A stretch of DNA of 64,000 nt from NCBI RefSeq assembly GCF_042665255.1, contig NZ_JBHTCD010000023.1, one strand, 5' to 3'. A program made the position numbers and the translations under genes. This DNA comes from Insolitispirillum peregrinum. Its GTDB lineage: Bacteria; Pseudomonadota; Alphaproteobacteria; Rhodospirillales; Rhodospirillaceae. The notes under the pieces were generated by a model. That model was not told the origin of the DNA. It saw nothing but the letters and a program-made list of their open reading frames with translations, and made no database searches. Shown one piece after another: positions 43,551 to 51,585 of the stretch (the stretch's first letter is position 1; every line of letters begins with the position of its first letter).

Positions 43551-44660
43551 TCAGCGGGGGCGCACCAGACGCTCGATGGCAGAAAAGGCACTGATCAGGA
43601 CCTGTTTCTTGTCCAGGTTCACCGCATCGGCCCGCTCGAACAAACGGTTCACCTTTTCCCACACCTGCACCCACTGATCAAGGGGTGCTGACGCCATCAG
43701 GGTCCGAACCAAAGCATTCTCGCCGGGGATCACCTCGACCGGAGCCTGCCCGCGCCCGCCAGCGGCCAGAGCCCGCCCGAACCACCACAGGAACAGCTCG
43801 GCAGTCATCCGGAAGCCGTCATCCCCGCGCAAGGCGTGATCGGCAAAGGCATGCAGCCCCACCACATCAAGCCGTGGAAGCCCGCGCAACAGCGCGATCA
43901 TGGTCTGGTACAACTCCAACCCGCCAGCCTCGGCCAGCTCCAGCGCCCGCCCTGCGCTGCCTTCCCCCAGATGGGCCAGCGACTGCGCATCGTCAACGCC
44001 AAGGTCTGGCATGGCAGAGCGGACGAGCGTCACTACCTGCTCATCAGCCAGCGGTGACAGGGTCAGGCGGCGGCAGCGGGACCGGATGGTTGGCAACAGT
44101 CGGGCCGGATTATGGGCCAGCAACAGCAATAACGATCGTTTGGGCGGTTCTTCCAGAACCTTTAGCAAGGCATTAGCGGCATTGCGGTTCATCTCGTCGG
44201 CGGCATCCACCACCACCACCCGCCAGCCGCCATCGCCCGAGGTCATCGACAAAAAGGTGCCGATGCTGCGCACATCATCAATGACGATTTCACCCTTGCG
44301 GCGCTTCTTTTTCTCGTCCCACTGACGTTGGACGATCCGCAAGTCGGGATGCGCACCCTGTGCAATGCGGCGGCTGACCGGATGATCTGCCGGAATGTCC
44401 AGACTGTGCGGCGGCCCGAACAAGCCTTGCGCGCCCTGCCCGCTGCCTTCGGCCAGCACGAAGCGGGCCAGCCGATAGGCAAAGGTCGCCTTGCCGATCC
44501 CGCGCTTGCCACTGATCAGCCAGGCATGATGCATTCGGCCCGATGCCCATGATGCCAGCACGTCCTGCTCGCTGGCCTCGTGGCCGACCAGATGATGGTT
44601 GGCATGGGGCTCGGGCAAGGGGGCCTGATCGGCCAGGGTTTCAGCAGCGTTTTTTTTCAT
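43551..44660 (-). CDS. holB: DNA polymerase III subunit delta'
   Basis: This 369-residue AAA+ clamp-loader subunit has a degenerate P-loop GKRGIGKATFAYRLARF, RVVVVDAADEMNRNAANALLKVLEEPPKRSLLLLLAH and the SRC motif TIRSRCRRLTLSP, all typical of delta'. It lies between tmk and metG, and its start overlaps the tmk stop by four bases. Confidence 0.94.
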   Translation of the reverse strand: MKKNAAETLADQAPLPEPHANHHLVGHEASEQDVLASWASGRMHHAWLISGKRGIGKATFAYRLARFVLAEGSGQGAQGLFGPPHSLDIPADHPVSRRIAQGAHPDLRIVQRQWDEKKKRRKGEIVIDDVRSIGTFLSMTSGDGGWRVVVVDAADEMNRNAANALLKVLEEPPKRSLLLLLAHNPARLLPTIRSRCRRLTLSPLADEQVVTLVRSAMPDLGVDDAQSLAHLGEGSAGRALELAEAGGLELYQTMIALLRGLPRLDVVGLHAFADHALRGDDGFRMTAELFLWWFGRALAAGGRGQAPVEVIPGENALVRTLMASAPLDQWVQVWEKVNRLFERADAVNLDKKQVLISAFSAIERLVRPR

Positions 44661-45301
44661 GAAGCCGCCGCCAGTTCATTAAACGATTGTTCAATGACCG
44701 CAACAATCTCACCGTGGACCGCATCAAGCGATTGATCGGCGCTGATCACCCGGCAGCGTTCCGGCTCGGCGGCGGCAATGGTCAGAAAGCCCGTCCGCAA
44801 CCGCTGATGAAAGGCCGAAGCCATGCCTTCATAGCGGTTCTCGTCGCCACCGCGCAGCCCTGCCCGTTGCAGGCCAACCTCCACCGGCAGATCAAGAACG
44901 ATCGTCAAATCTGGAGAAAGTCCTTCGGAAACAAGCTGATACAGGGCGGCAAGATCACCCTGCGGCAAGCCGTGACCATAGCCCTGATAGGCCCGGGTGG
45001 AATCGTTGAAACGGTCTGAAATGACCCACGTCCCTGCCGCCAGTGCGGGGCGGATCACCCGGCGCAGGTGATCCCGGCGGGCGGCGTAGTGCAACAGCGT
45101 TTCGGTCAGGCCGTCCCAGCGGTCGGCGCTGCCTTCGACCAACAAGCGGCGGATTTGTTCAGCGCCTTCTGATCCACCGGGCTCGCGGGTGGTCAGGACA
45201 TCAATGCCACGGGCGCGCAAAGCCTCGGCCAGACGGCGGACCTGCGTTGACTTGCCCGCACCTTCTCCACCCTCAAAGGTGATAAAACGACCGTTAGACA
45301 T
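44657..45301 (-). CDS. tmk: Thymidylate kinase
   Basis: This 214-residue kinase makes dTDP from dTMP. It shows FITFEGGEGAGKSTQVRRLAEAL (P-loop), TTREPGGSEGAEQIRRLL and ISDRFNDSTRAYQGYG. ATG 45301 follows GGGGTGTC and gives the normal N-terminus; the open frame continues into repeat copy H and that extension is rejected. It overlaps holB by four bases. Confidence 0.96.
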   Translation of the reverse strand: MSNGRFITFEGGEGAGKSTQVRRLAEALRARGIDVLTTREPGGSEGAEQIRRLLVEGSADRWDGLTETLLHYAARRDHLRRVIRPALAAGTWVISDRFNDSTRAYQGYGHGLPQGDLAALYQLVSEGLSPDLTIVLDLPVEVGLQRAGLRGGDENRYEGMASAFHQRLRTGFLTIAAAEPERCRVISADQSLDAVHGEIVAVIEQSFNELAAAS

Positions 45302-45309
45302 GACACCCC

Positions 45310-45522
45310 GACAATGCTCTGGACCAGTGGGCAGTAAATGTGACGCGACAACAGGGAACACACAGGAAACAGGATCATGGAGCGCTGCTCCATACCTCGA
45401 CGGGGCCTTGAGGCCCCGGACCCCATTCATTTGATATTGAAAGAAAAATGAGAGATTTGAAGCGACACCCTGCACGCGTTCCCCAACTGTGGTGTCCGGT
45501 GATGTGATGCTGGCACGCGGCC
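45310..45522. repeat. Dispersed hairpin repeat, copy H (degenerate)
   Basis: It has CATGGAGCGCTGCTCCAT, CGGGGCCTTGAGGCCCCGG, then ACCCCATTCATTTGATATTGAAAG, but the second GGGGCC hairpin is lost. The right terminal motif is AACTGTGGTGTCCGGTGATG and the left one is weak. ACAATGCTCTGG at 45311 is a fragment of the palindrome end. It lies between dacC and tmk, 9 bp upstream of the tmk start, and accounts for most of the 45302-45612 gap. Confidence 0.8.
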
Positions 45523-45542
45523 CTCATCCGGCTGAACGCAAA

Positions 45543-45580
45543 GAGTACCTTCAGAGCGTGACAGCCCCAAAGGTACCCTC
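45543..45580 (-). terminator. Possible dacC terminator
   Basis: On the minus strand GGTACCTT pairs with AAGGTAC, followed by TCTTTGCG. The stem is fair and the T tail short. It would end the rlpA-dacC transcript before the repeat. Confidence 0.4.
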
Positions 45581-45612
45581 TAAAAAAACAAACGTTCAGG
45601 CCGACAGCTCGA

Positions 45613-46827
45613 TCACTGCTTGACAGCGGACGTCACGGACTCGATCTGCTTCTGGGCATGACCAAAGATCAGGTGCTGGGCCGCAGCTCCCAGACGCCCA
45701 AAGAACCCCAACCGGTCCACATCGGTTGCCGCAACCAGCGGCACTTCCAGCGGCGTCGGCATGTCAGTGCCATTCACCACCAGTCTGGCAATCTGCTGCC
45801 CTTTGGTGATCGGTGCCGGGATCGGGCCATTATAGACCACTTTGACATCCAGATTCTGCGCGGCCCGTCGTGGCAAGGTAAAGCGCAGGTCGTGGTCGGC
45901 GACCAATTGCACTTCGTCCATATCCCCCAGCCACACATCGGCGGTGTTGACCACCTCACCCTTGGTGAACAGGGTGCGGTTTTCAAAGTTCCGGAAGCCC
46001 CAGTCCATCAGCTTTTGCGCTTCATCCGACCGCGCCGCCATGGTGTCGAGACCGTTGATCACCAGAATCTGGCGGCGGTCGTCAATCTTGGCGGTTGCCG
46101 TCAGACCGTACCCCGCCACCGAGGTGTGGCCGGTCTTCATCCCGTCGGCACCTGGCATGGTGTACAGCAACGGGTTGCGGTTATGCTGACGGATGTTGTT
46201 ATAGCTGAATTCCTTCTCGCTATAGATCGAGAAGTATTCCGGGAAGCGTTCCATGATGAAGCGCGCCAGCTTGGCCAGATCGCGCGGGGTCATGTAGTGG
46301 TTTTCGTCCGGCAGACCGGTGGCATTCATGAAATGACTGCCGGTCAGGCCGATTTCCTTCGCCCGGCGATTCATCGCCTCGGCAAAGGCGGCTTCGGTGC
46401 CGAGCAGGTTTTCCGCCACGGTGATGCAGGCGTCGTTCCCGGACTGGATGATGATACCGCGCAGCAGGTCCTCAACACGGACTTCCTGATTGGGATGCAG
46501 GAACATCGTCGAGCTGCCCGAGGCCGCACCGCCGGTTTTCCAGGCGTTCTGGCTGACGCGGAACTTTTCGTCCAGAGACAGCGAACCCTCCTTCAGACGA
46601 TCAAAGATCATCACGGCGGTCATCAGCTTGCTCATCGAAGACGGCGGCATCCGCTCGTCGGCATTCTTGTTGAGGAGGACGGTCCCGGTTTCGTAATCCA
46701 GCAGCAAAGCCTCGCGGGCCTTGGTTTCAACAGCTTGCTGGGCATGTCCGGGGGCAGCCCCCCCGAACAGGGCAGCCAGGGCCACCGCACTGGCAGCCAG
46801 GGACAGGGAAAGGCGGTAGCGGGCCAT
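45613..46827 (-). CDS. dacC: D-alanyl-D-alanine carboxypeptidase (PBP5/6 type)
   Basis: This 404-residue serine peptidase trims the terminal D-Ala of peptidoglycan pentapeptides. It has a signal peptide (LAASAVALAALFGGAAPGHAQ), SxxK in PPSSMSKLMTAV, SxN in IQSGNDA and KTG in GMKTGHTSVAGYG. The C-terminal domain of PBP5 type is present. ATG 46827 gives the signal peptide; a further upstream extension is unlikely. The symbol is by family and context. Confidence 0.92.
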   Translation of the reverse strand: MARYRLSLSLAASAVALAALFGGAAPGHAQQAVETKAREALLLDYETGTVLLNKNADERMPPSSMSKLMTAVMIFDRLKEGSLSLDEKFRVSQNAWKTGGAASGSSTMFLHPNQEVRVEDLLRGIIIQSGNDACITVAENLLGTEAAFAEAMNRRAKEIGLTGSHFMNATGLPDENHYMTPRDLAKLARFIMERFPEYFSIYSEKEFSYNNIRQHNRNPLLYTMPGADGMKTGHTSVAGYGLTATAKIDDRRQILVINGLDTMAARSDEAQKLMDWGFRNFENRTLFTKGEVVNTADVWLGDMDEVQLVADHDLRFTLPRRAAQNLDVKVVYNGPIPAPITKGQQIARLVVNGTDMPTPLEVPLVAATDVDRLGFFGRLGAAAQHLIFGHAQKQIESVTSAVKQ

Positions 46828-46908
46828 GGTCTTGATATCAGCCTCACAAGGATCCGAAAGAAAAACTGCGCAGAAACTGGCCGGACAGATCGGCCCGCGC
46901 ATGGCACG

Positions 46909-47916
46909 TCAGTCGTTCACGACCTTCGCACCCGAGACACCCCTGGCCTGAACCGCCGACAACAGACGTTCGGCCTCGGATGTGCTGGACAGGGGTCCGA
47001 GGCGCACGCGATACAGCTCGCGCCCGTTGACCTGAACCGTCGAGATGGTGGCCGCCCCCAGATTTTTCAACTCTTTTTTCAGGCGTTCAGCGTTGTACTT
47101 GTCCGAGAACGCCCCCGCCTGCACATAGCTGGTCCCGGTTGTGGTCGGGGTATAGCTGGCGGCTCCGCGAGACGCGCTGCTTCCCGCCGTCGAGGTCGAG
47201 GCCCCGCCACTATAAGAAGAAGATGAGGACGACGGCGGCGGCGATGACAGTGATGCCGTCGTGACCGCACCGCCGCCACTGCTGTTGCTGCTTCCACCCG
47301 ATGACGGCGGGCTGTCCAGGCTTTCCGAACTGATCGACCCACGCGGGGCTGCCGTCACCGCCGGCATGTCCCCCGAAGCCGCAATGGCCTGCGCCTTCAA
47401 CGCCCGGCTTTCATCGGCGAGGATTTCAACACGGACGCGGGTGGTCCCCTGTTCGTGGAAGCCCAGCAACTGCGCCGCCCGTTTGGACACGTCGATGATG
47501 CGGTTGCGGGCGAACGGCCCACGGTCATTGACCCGGACCACCAGCGAACGACCGTTTTCCATGTTGGTCACCCGCACCACGCTGGGCATCGGCAAGGTCC
47601 GGTGCGCGGCGGTCAGATCCATCATGTCATAGGTTTCGCCGTTGGCGGTGGACTTGCCATGGAAGCTCGGCCCGTACCACGAGGAAACGCCTTCTTCGAC
47701 GTAGTTGAAATCTTCCTGCGGATAGTACCAGACGCCATCAATCTGATAGGGCTTGCCGATTTTATAGCCGCCGATCTTGCTTTGCGTCGGCGCAACCTCT
47801 TTGGCCGTATTGACGGCCAGCTTGGTTTCCGAGCAGGCACCCAGGCTCAAGGCAAGGCATGCTCCCGCCAGGACAGCCAGACGATAAGCGGCTTGTGGCT
47901 TCAACAGCGTGGGCAT
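46909..47916 (-). CDS. rlpA: Septal-ring lytic transglycosylase RlpA
   Basis: This 335-residue lipoprotein has a lipobox LSLGAC, a double-psi beta-barrel domain (GVSSWYGPSFHGKSTANGE ... VVRVNDRGPFARNRIIDVS, with the catalytic Asp), a Ser/Gly-rich linker and a C-terminal SPOR domain (SYVQAGAFSDKYNAERLKKEL). RlpA cleaves denuded glycan strands at the division septum. ATG 47916 is chosen; ATG 47967 is possible. dacC follows 81 bp downstream. Confidence 0.92.
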   Translation of the reverse strand: MPTLLKPQAAYRLAVLAGACLALSLGACSETKLAVNTAKEVAPTQSKIGGYKIGKPYQIDGVWYYPQEDFNYVEEGVSSWYGPSFHGKSTANGETYDMMDLTAAHRTLPMPSVVRVTNMENGRSLVVRVNDRGPFARNRIIDVSKRAAQLLGFHEQGTTRVRVEILADESRALKAQAIAASGDMPAVTAAPRGSISSESLDSPPSSGGSSNSSGGGAVTTASLSSPPPSSSSSSYSGGASTSTAGSSASRGAASYTPTTTGTSYVQAGAFSDKYNAERLKKELKNLGAATISTVQVNGRELYRVRLGPLSSTSEAERLLSAVQARGVSGAKVVND

Positions 47917-47988
47917 CTGACAGTACTGTCCTTCGGGTGCTGGAAATGGCGGGAACAGACTAGCCATAACGGGTCACAGGCGCAACCT

Positions 47989-49323
47989 TTACTGAGCCAC
48001 CGAACGCAAACGAGACAAAACTTCCTGACTGGGATAGGCATCGGCAATCAGGCCTTGTCGGGTCTGGAATGCCTTGAGGGCGGAACGGGTCTGCCCCCCG
48101 GCCATGCCGTCAGCCGGACCGGGGTCATAGCCCAGACGGGCCAACAGGGTCTGCATCTCGGTGATGTCACTGCGCCGCAGGGGCACATCGTCGGCGGGAG
48201 GCTGTACCACCAGCCCTGCCCCGCCCACCATCTGGTCGGCCAGGTACGACACTCCCAGTGCGTAGAGGACCGACTTGTTCCACACCATGATGACGCGGAA
48301 ATTGTCATAGACCATAAAGGCCGGACCGCGCGCCCCGGCCGGGACAACGATGGAGGCCTGCAACCCGCTTTCGCTGACCGGCAGGGCGCTGGCACCGGCG
48401 GGCCTGACGCCTTGCGCCAGCCATTCGGAAACCGGCTTGCGAATGCTCAGGTCGGCCTGCTCATAGCTGAACCCGGTCGGCAGGATGACTTCGCGGCCCC
48501 AGCCCTGCCCGCGCTTCCAGCCTTCATCGGAGAGATATTTCGCCGCCGAGGCAAAGGTGTCCGGCAGGCTGCCCCAGATGTCGCGCCGTCCGTCGCCATC
48601 GCGGTCCACCGCATGGGCGCGGAAAGTAGACGGCATGAATTGCAGGTTCCCCATCGCCCCGGCCCACGAACCGACCATCTTGTCGGCTGGAATGTCTCCG
48701 GCGTCGACAATCGCCAGCGCCGCCATCAGCTCGCGGCGGAAAAAGGCCGGGCGGCGCTGATCATAGGCCAGCGTCGCCAGCGAACCGAGCACCGGAAAGC
48801 CGCCGAAGTTGCTGCCATAGTTGGTTTCCATGCCCCAGAAGGCCAGCAGGAAACGCGCCTGCACACCATATTGCGCCTCGATGGGCCCCAGCAATGCCTG
48901 ATGCTTGACCAGCATCGCCTTGCCATCGGCAATCCGGCGGGCGGAAACGGTCTTTTGCAGATAGCTGCCAAAGGTCTGGGTGAATTCCGGCTGGCGGCGG
49001 TCCAGCTCCAGCACCCGAGGCTGCGGTTGAATGCCCGGCAAGGCACGATCGAGCGTGCGGGCCGAAATGCCTTGCGCCAGAGCATCACTGCGCACCCCGT
49101 CCAGCCAGCGGCGGAAATCGGCGGGGTCGATGGTCACGCTGTCCGAGGTCGGGGCGGCCGCAGTGGAGGGAGCGGTGGTCGCCTGTGTTTGTGGAGCAGG
49201 AGGCGTTGCCTTCGCTGCATTGGTAGTAGTGGCGGACGATGCACAGCCAAACACCATCAGTGCGGCAACACAGGTGGAACCAATCACCGAGCATTTCTTG
49301 CTAACAGACTGATATGAAACCAC
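47989..49323 (-). CDS. mltB: Membrane-bound lytic murein transglycosylase B-like
   Basis: This 444-residue lipoprotein (LMVFGC lipobox) has an SLT family 3 domain with the catalytic glutamate in LAFWGMETNYGSNFGG, plus GSWAGAMGNLQFMPSTF and DGDGRRDIWGSLPD. It ends with a PG-binding domain (LLARLGYDPGPADGMAGGQTRSALKAFQ). The start is GTG 49323, with AGGAGA 7 nt upstream. It lies upstream of rlpA on the same strand, forming a cell-wall cluster. Confidence 0.93.
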   Translation of the reverse strand: MVSYQSVSKKCSVIGSTCVAALMVFGCASSATTTNAAKATPPAPQTQATTAPSTAAAPTSDSVTIDPADFRRWLDGVRSDALAQGISARTLDRALPGIQPQPRVLELDRRQPEFTQTFGSYLQKTVSARRIADGKAMLVKHQALLGPIEAQYGVQARFLLAFWGMETNYGSNFGGFPVLGSLATLAYDQRRPAFFRRELMAALAIVDAGDIPADKMVGSWAGAMGNLQFMPSTFRAHAVDRDGDGRRDIWGSLPDTFASAAKYLSDEGWKRGQGWGREVILPTGFSYEQADLSIRKPVSEWLAQGVRPAGASALPVSESGLQASIVVPAGARGPAFMVYDNFRVIMVWNKSVLYALGVSYLADQMVGGAGLVVQPPADDVPLRRSDITEMQTLLARLGYDPGPADGMAGGQTRSALKAFQTRQGLIADAYPSQEVLSRLRSVAQ

Positions 49324-49391
49324 CTGCTTTCTCCTGTTGATGGTCCGTCTGAAGACGGAAAATTTATTGCGGAATCGGAATCAACCCGCTT

Positions 49392-49901
49392 TTATCTGAC
49401 GATACCCTGCAATTTCCGCAGCAAATCATTCAGCATCTGCTGCTCGTCGCCGGTCAGCACGGACAGAACGGTTTGTTCGTTTTGAATATGCAACGGTAGC
49501 AGCTCGTCAATCAGCGCCCTCCCCTGCGGGGTGAGCACAACCAGCGTTCCCCGCCGGTCGGTCGGGTGGCGCTGCCGCTCAATAAAGCCTGCTTTTTCCA
49601 GCCGATCAAGTCGATTGGTCATCCCGCCCGAGGAAACCATCGTCGCCTCGTACAGCGCGGTCGGGGTCAGGGCAAAGGGATCACCGCTGCGCCGCAGGGT
49701 TGCCAGCACGTCGAATTCCCCCCCTTGCAAGCCATACCGCTCGAACAGCGGCAACAGGCGATCCCGCGAAATATGCTGGGACGCTTCGGCCAACCGGCCG
49801 AGCACTTCCATCGGAAACGGGTCCAGATCGGGCCGTTCCCGTCGCCACTGGGCGGCAGCAAAGGCTGCCCGGTCTGACGGCTTTTGTGGAGGCTGAGACA
49901 T
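49392..49901 (-). CDS. MarR-family transcriptional regulator
   Basis: This 169-residue winged-helix protein has GLQGGEFDVLATLRRSG, ALTPTALYEATMVSSGGMTNRLDRLEKAGFIERQRHPTDRRGTLVVLTPQGRAL, the typical MarR DNA-binding core. Start ATG 49901 is chosen over an upstream in-frame region without similarity. It is divergent from the EamA transporter, and an 18-bp palindrome lies between them, so it probably represses both. Confidence 0.92.
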   Translation of the reverse strand: MSQPPQKPSDRAAFAAAQWRRERPDLDPFPMEVLGRLAEASQHISRDRLLPLFERYGLQGGEFDVLATLRRSGDPFALTPTALYEATMVSSGGMTNRLDRLEKAGFIERQRHPTDRRGTLVVLTPQGRALIDELLPLHIQNEQTVLSVLTGDEQQMLNDLLRKLQGIVR

Positions 49902-49913
49902 TATGCACCAATA

Positions 49914-49931
49914 TATCTTGATGTTAAGATA
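49914..49931. promoter_or_regulatory. Putative MarR operator
   Basis: TATCTT (49914-49919) and AAGATA (49926-49931) form an inverted repeat around GATGTT, 13 bp upstream of the marR start. The TATCTTGA...TTAAGATA form is common among MarR-family operators. Confidence 0.6.
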
Positions 49932-50018
49932 CTTTCCGATAAGACAATTATAGCGCCGATCCCCTCCCGGACCAAGGGTCAATCCCCGGCGGTCCCCTGA
50001 TCAAAGGGCCTTTTTGCC

Positions 50019-50921
50019 ATGTCATCCCCCCACGCCCCCCACGCCCCCATGCTGCCGGTCATCGGTTGCGTCGTTATCGTCGGCAGCCTGTTGGGCGTTC
50101 TGACCAACACCGCCAAGCTCGCCCTGCACCACGGCTGGCAACCGCTGCCCTTCCTGTTTTGGTCCACCCTGTTCGGGGGCCTCTGCCTGTGGGGCGTGGC
50201 CATCGCCAGCCGCCAGCCGCCAGCGCTGGGCAAACGCCACCTGCTGTACTATGCCATCGCCGGCATTTTCAGCTTTGCCGTTCCCAATGGCCTGTCATTT
50301 CTGGCCATCCAGCACGTCGGCGCCAGCTTCATCGCCTTTTGCCTCGCCTTCCCGCCCCTGCTGACCTATGTGCTGGCGGTGGCGATGCGGCTGGAACCTC
50401 CGGCCCTGCTGCGCACGCTGGGCATCATTCTCGGCTTGACCGGCGCCGGTGGCCTCGCCCTCAGCAAGGGCATCGCCCAGCAGGACGCCCTGCTGTGGGT
50501 GGCGATGGCCGTTGCCTCGCCGGTCTTTATCGCCATCGGCAACATCTATCGCAGCCTGCACTGGCCGCAAGGCTCGTCGCCGCTGTCGCTGGCTCCCGGC
50601 ATGATGGTCGCCGCTGCGCTGGAGGTCGGGCTGGCGTCCCTGCTGGCCGGTGAAAACCCGGTCATCAGCCCCGTGGGTGTGGGCGCGTGGGGCGATATCG
50701 CCATCCAGTCCGCCATTCTGGCCATCACCTATGCGGTGTTCTTTTACCTGCAAAAGCTGGGCGGCCCGGTCGCCCTCAGCCAGATCGGCTGGGTTGCCGC
50801 CATCGTCGGCTCAACCATTGCCGTTCTGGTCCTCGGCGAAGTTCCCCCCGCCGGGCTGGGCATCGCCATGGTGCTGATTGTGCTGGGGATTGTGCTGGTC
50901 AGCCGCCGCCGGGCTGCATAA
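50019..50921 (+). CDS. EamA/DMT-family transporter
   Basis: This 300-residue protein has about ten membrane helices in two EamA repeats (GCVVIVGSLLGVLTNTAKLAL ... AVPNGLSFLAIQHVGASFIAFCLAFPPLLTY, and AILAITYAVFFYLQKLGGPVALSQIGWVAAIVG). It is probably a metabolite or drug exporter. It is divergent from marR, whose product may control it. Confidence 0.9.
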   Translation: MSSPHAPHAPMLPVIGCVVIVGSLLGVLTNTAKLALHHGWQPLPFLFWSTLFGGLCLWGVAIASRQPPALGKRHLLYYAIAGIFSFAVPNGLSFLAIQHVGASFIAFCLAFPPLLTYVLAVAMRLEPPALLRTLGIILGLTGAGGLALSKGIAQQDALLWVAMAVASPVFIAIGNIYRSLHWPQGSSPLSLAPGMMVAAALEVGLASLLAGENPVISPVGVGAWGDIAIQSAILAITYAVFFYLQKLGGPVALSQIGWVAAIVGSTIAVLVLGEVPPAGLGIAMVLIVLGIVLVSRRRAA

Positions 50922-50980
50922 AATGCTGGACGGCGGGGCAAGAACTCGATACATAAGGGGCGCTTCGGCGCCCCGACTGC

Positions 50981-51070
50981 GGAGGGGTGGTCGAGTGGTT
51001 TAAGGCAGCGGTCTTGAAAACCGCCGTAGGTGGAAGCCTACCGTGGGTTCGAATCCCACCCCCTCCGCCA
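50981..51070 (+). tRNA. tRNA-Ser (UGA anticodon)
   Basis: The 90-nt gene has the acceptor GGAGGGG pairing with CCCCTCC, the anticodon loop CTTGAAA with TGA, a long variable arm (TAGGTGGAAGCCTA), the T arm GTGGGTTCGAATCCCAC, and an encoded CCA. A terminator follows within 5 bp. Confidence 0.97.
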
Positions 51071-51074
51071 TGAA

Positions 51075-51109
51075 AAGCCGTCTACTTCAATGAGGTAGAC
51101 GGCTTTTTT
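51075..51109 (+). terminator. Terminator after tRNA-Ser
   Basis: AAGCCGTCTAC pairs with GTAGACGGCTT and is followed by TTTTG. Confidence 0.88.
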
Positions 51110-51145
51110 GTTGCCTGTCGAGGAGGTGGGAAACAGAAAGCAGGG

Positions 51146-51205
51146 TCGTGGAGCGCTGCTCCACACCTCGCCGGGGCCGGTCGGCCCCGGACCCCGTTCC
51201 TTTGG
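51146..51205. repeat. Dispersed hairpin repeat, copy I (fragment)
   Basis: GTGGAGCGCTGCTCCAC, ACCTCGCCGGGGCC, GGTCGGCCCCGGACCCCGTTCC are present; the rest is cut off where the CRISPR array begins. The break is within 7 bp of the first degenerate CRISPR repeat. Confidence 0.75.
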
Positions 51206-51211
51206 CGGTGC

Positions 51212-51511
51212 AGATTGGGTTGACCGCATTTTCTGAACAACTAAGATTTCCCCCTTCATTCTTCGCGCTCCGTTAGAGTTGCGGGTTGACCGCATTTTCT
51301 GAACAACTAAGATTACCGGCACGTCCACCACTATCAGCCTGTCGTTGCGGGTTGACCGCATTTTCTGAACAACTAAGATAAAGGTGATGGATTGACCGAC
51401 GACAGCGCCGTTGCGGGTTGACCGCATTTTCTGAACAACTAAGATTCTGGAACAGACTTCTCGATGGATGAAGGAGTTGCGGGTTGACCGCATTTTCTGA
51501 ACAACTAAGAT
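51212..51511 (+). CRISPR. Type II-C CRISPR array, five repeats, four spacers
   Basis: The 36-nt repeat starts GTTGCGGGTTGACCGC and ends TTCTGAACAACTAAGAT. Repeats begin at 51212, 51278, 51344, 51410 and 51476; all four spacers are 30 nt. Repeats 2-5 are identical, and the first differs in its first five to six bases. Each repeat holds TTGACC and TAAGAT separated by 16 nt, a promoter reading rightward into the next spacer. The tracrRNA pairs with positions 10-30 of the repeat, which sets the crRNA as plus strand. A terminator hairpin follows repeat 5. The spacers show no obvious match inside this window. Confidence 0.97.
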
Positions 51512-51515
51512 AGAG

Positions 51516-51556
51516 AGCCTGTATCCCATTGATTTGTATGGGATACAGGCTTTTTT
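51516..51556 (+). terminator. Terminator at the cas-proximal end of the array
   Basis: AGCCTGTATCCCAT (51516-51529) pairs perfectly with ATGGGATACAGGCT (51538-51551), followed by a run of six T residues ending at 51556. It would stop rightward crRNA transcripts before they run antisense into cas2. Confidence 0.85.
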
Positions 51557-51585
51557 CTGCGAGAAAAAACGACAGAATCAGCCCA

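Noticed and set aside
41797..43677. A 626-residue open frame antisense to metG
   Set aside because: Antisense shadow of metG; no recognisable domain.
45302..45475. A longer tmk start inside repeat copy H
   Set aside because: The extension is repeat sequence, and ATG 45301 gives the standard FITFEGGEGAGKST start with a ribosome site.
401..51205. Short peptides such as WSSAPRPC or ERCSTPRR recurring in several open frames
   Set aside because: They are translations of the same hairpin repeat in different copies; there is no shared ribosome site or codon bias.
51038..51529. A 163-residue minus-strand open frame with repeated ILVVQKMRSTRN units
   Set aside because: It is the CRISPR array read as protein; the repeated unit is the 36-nt repeat and the spacers give unrelated joins.
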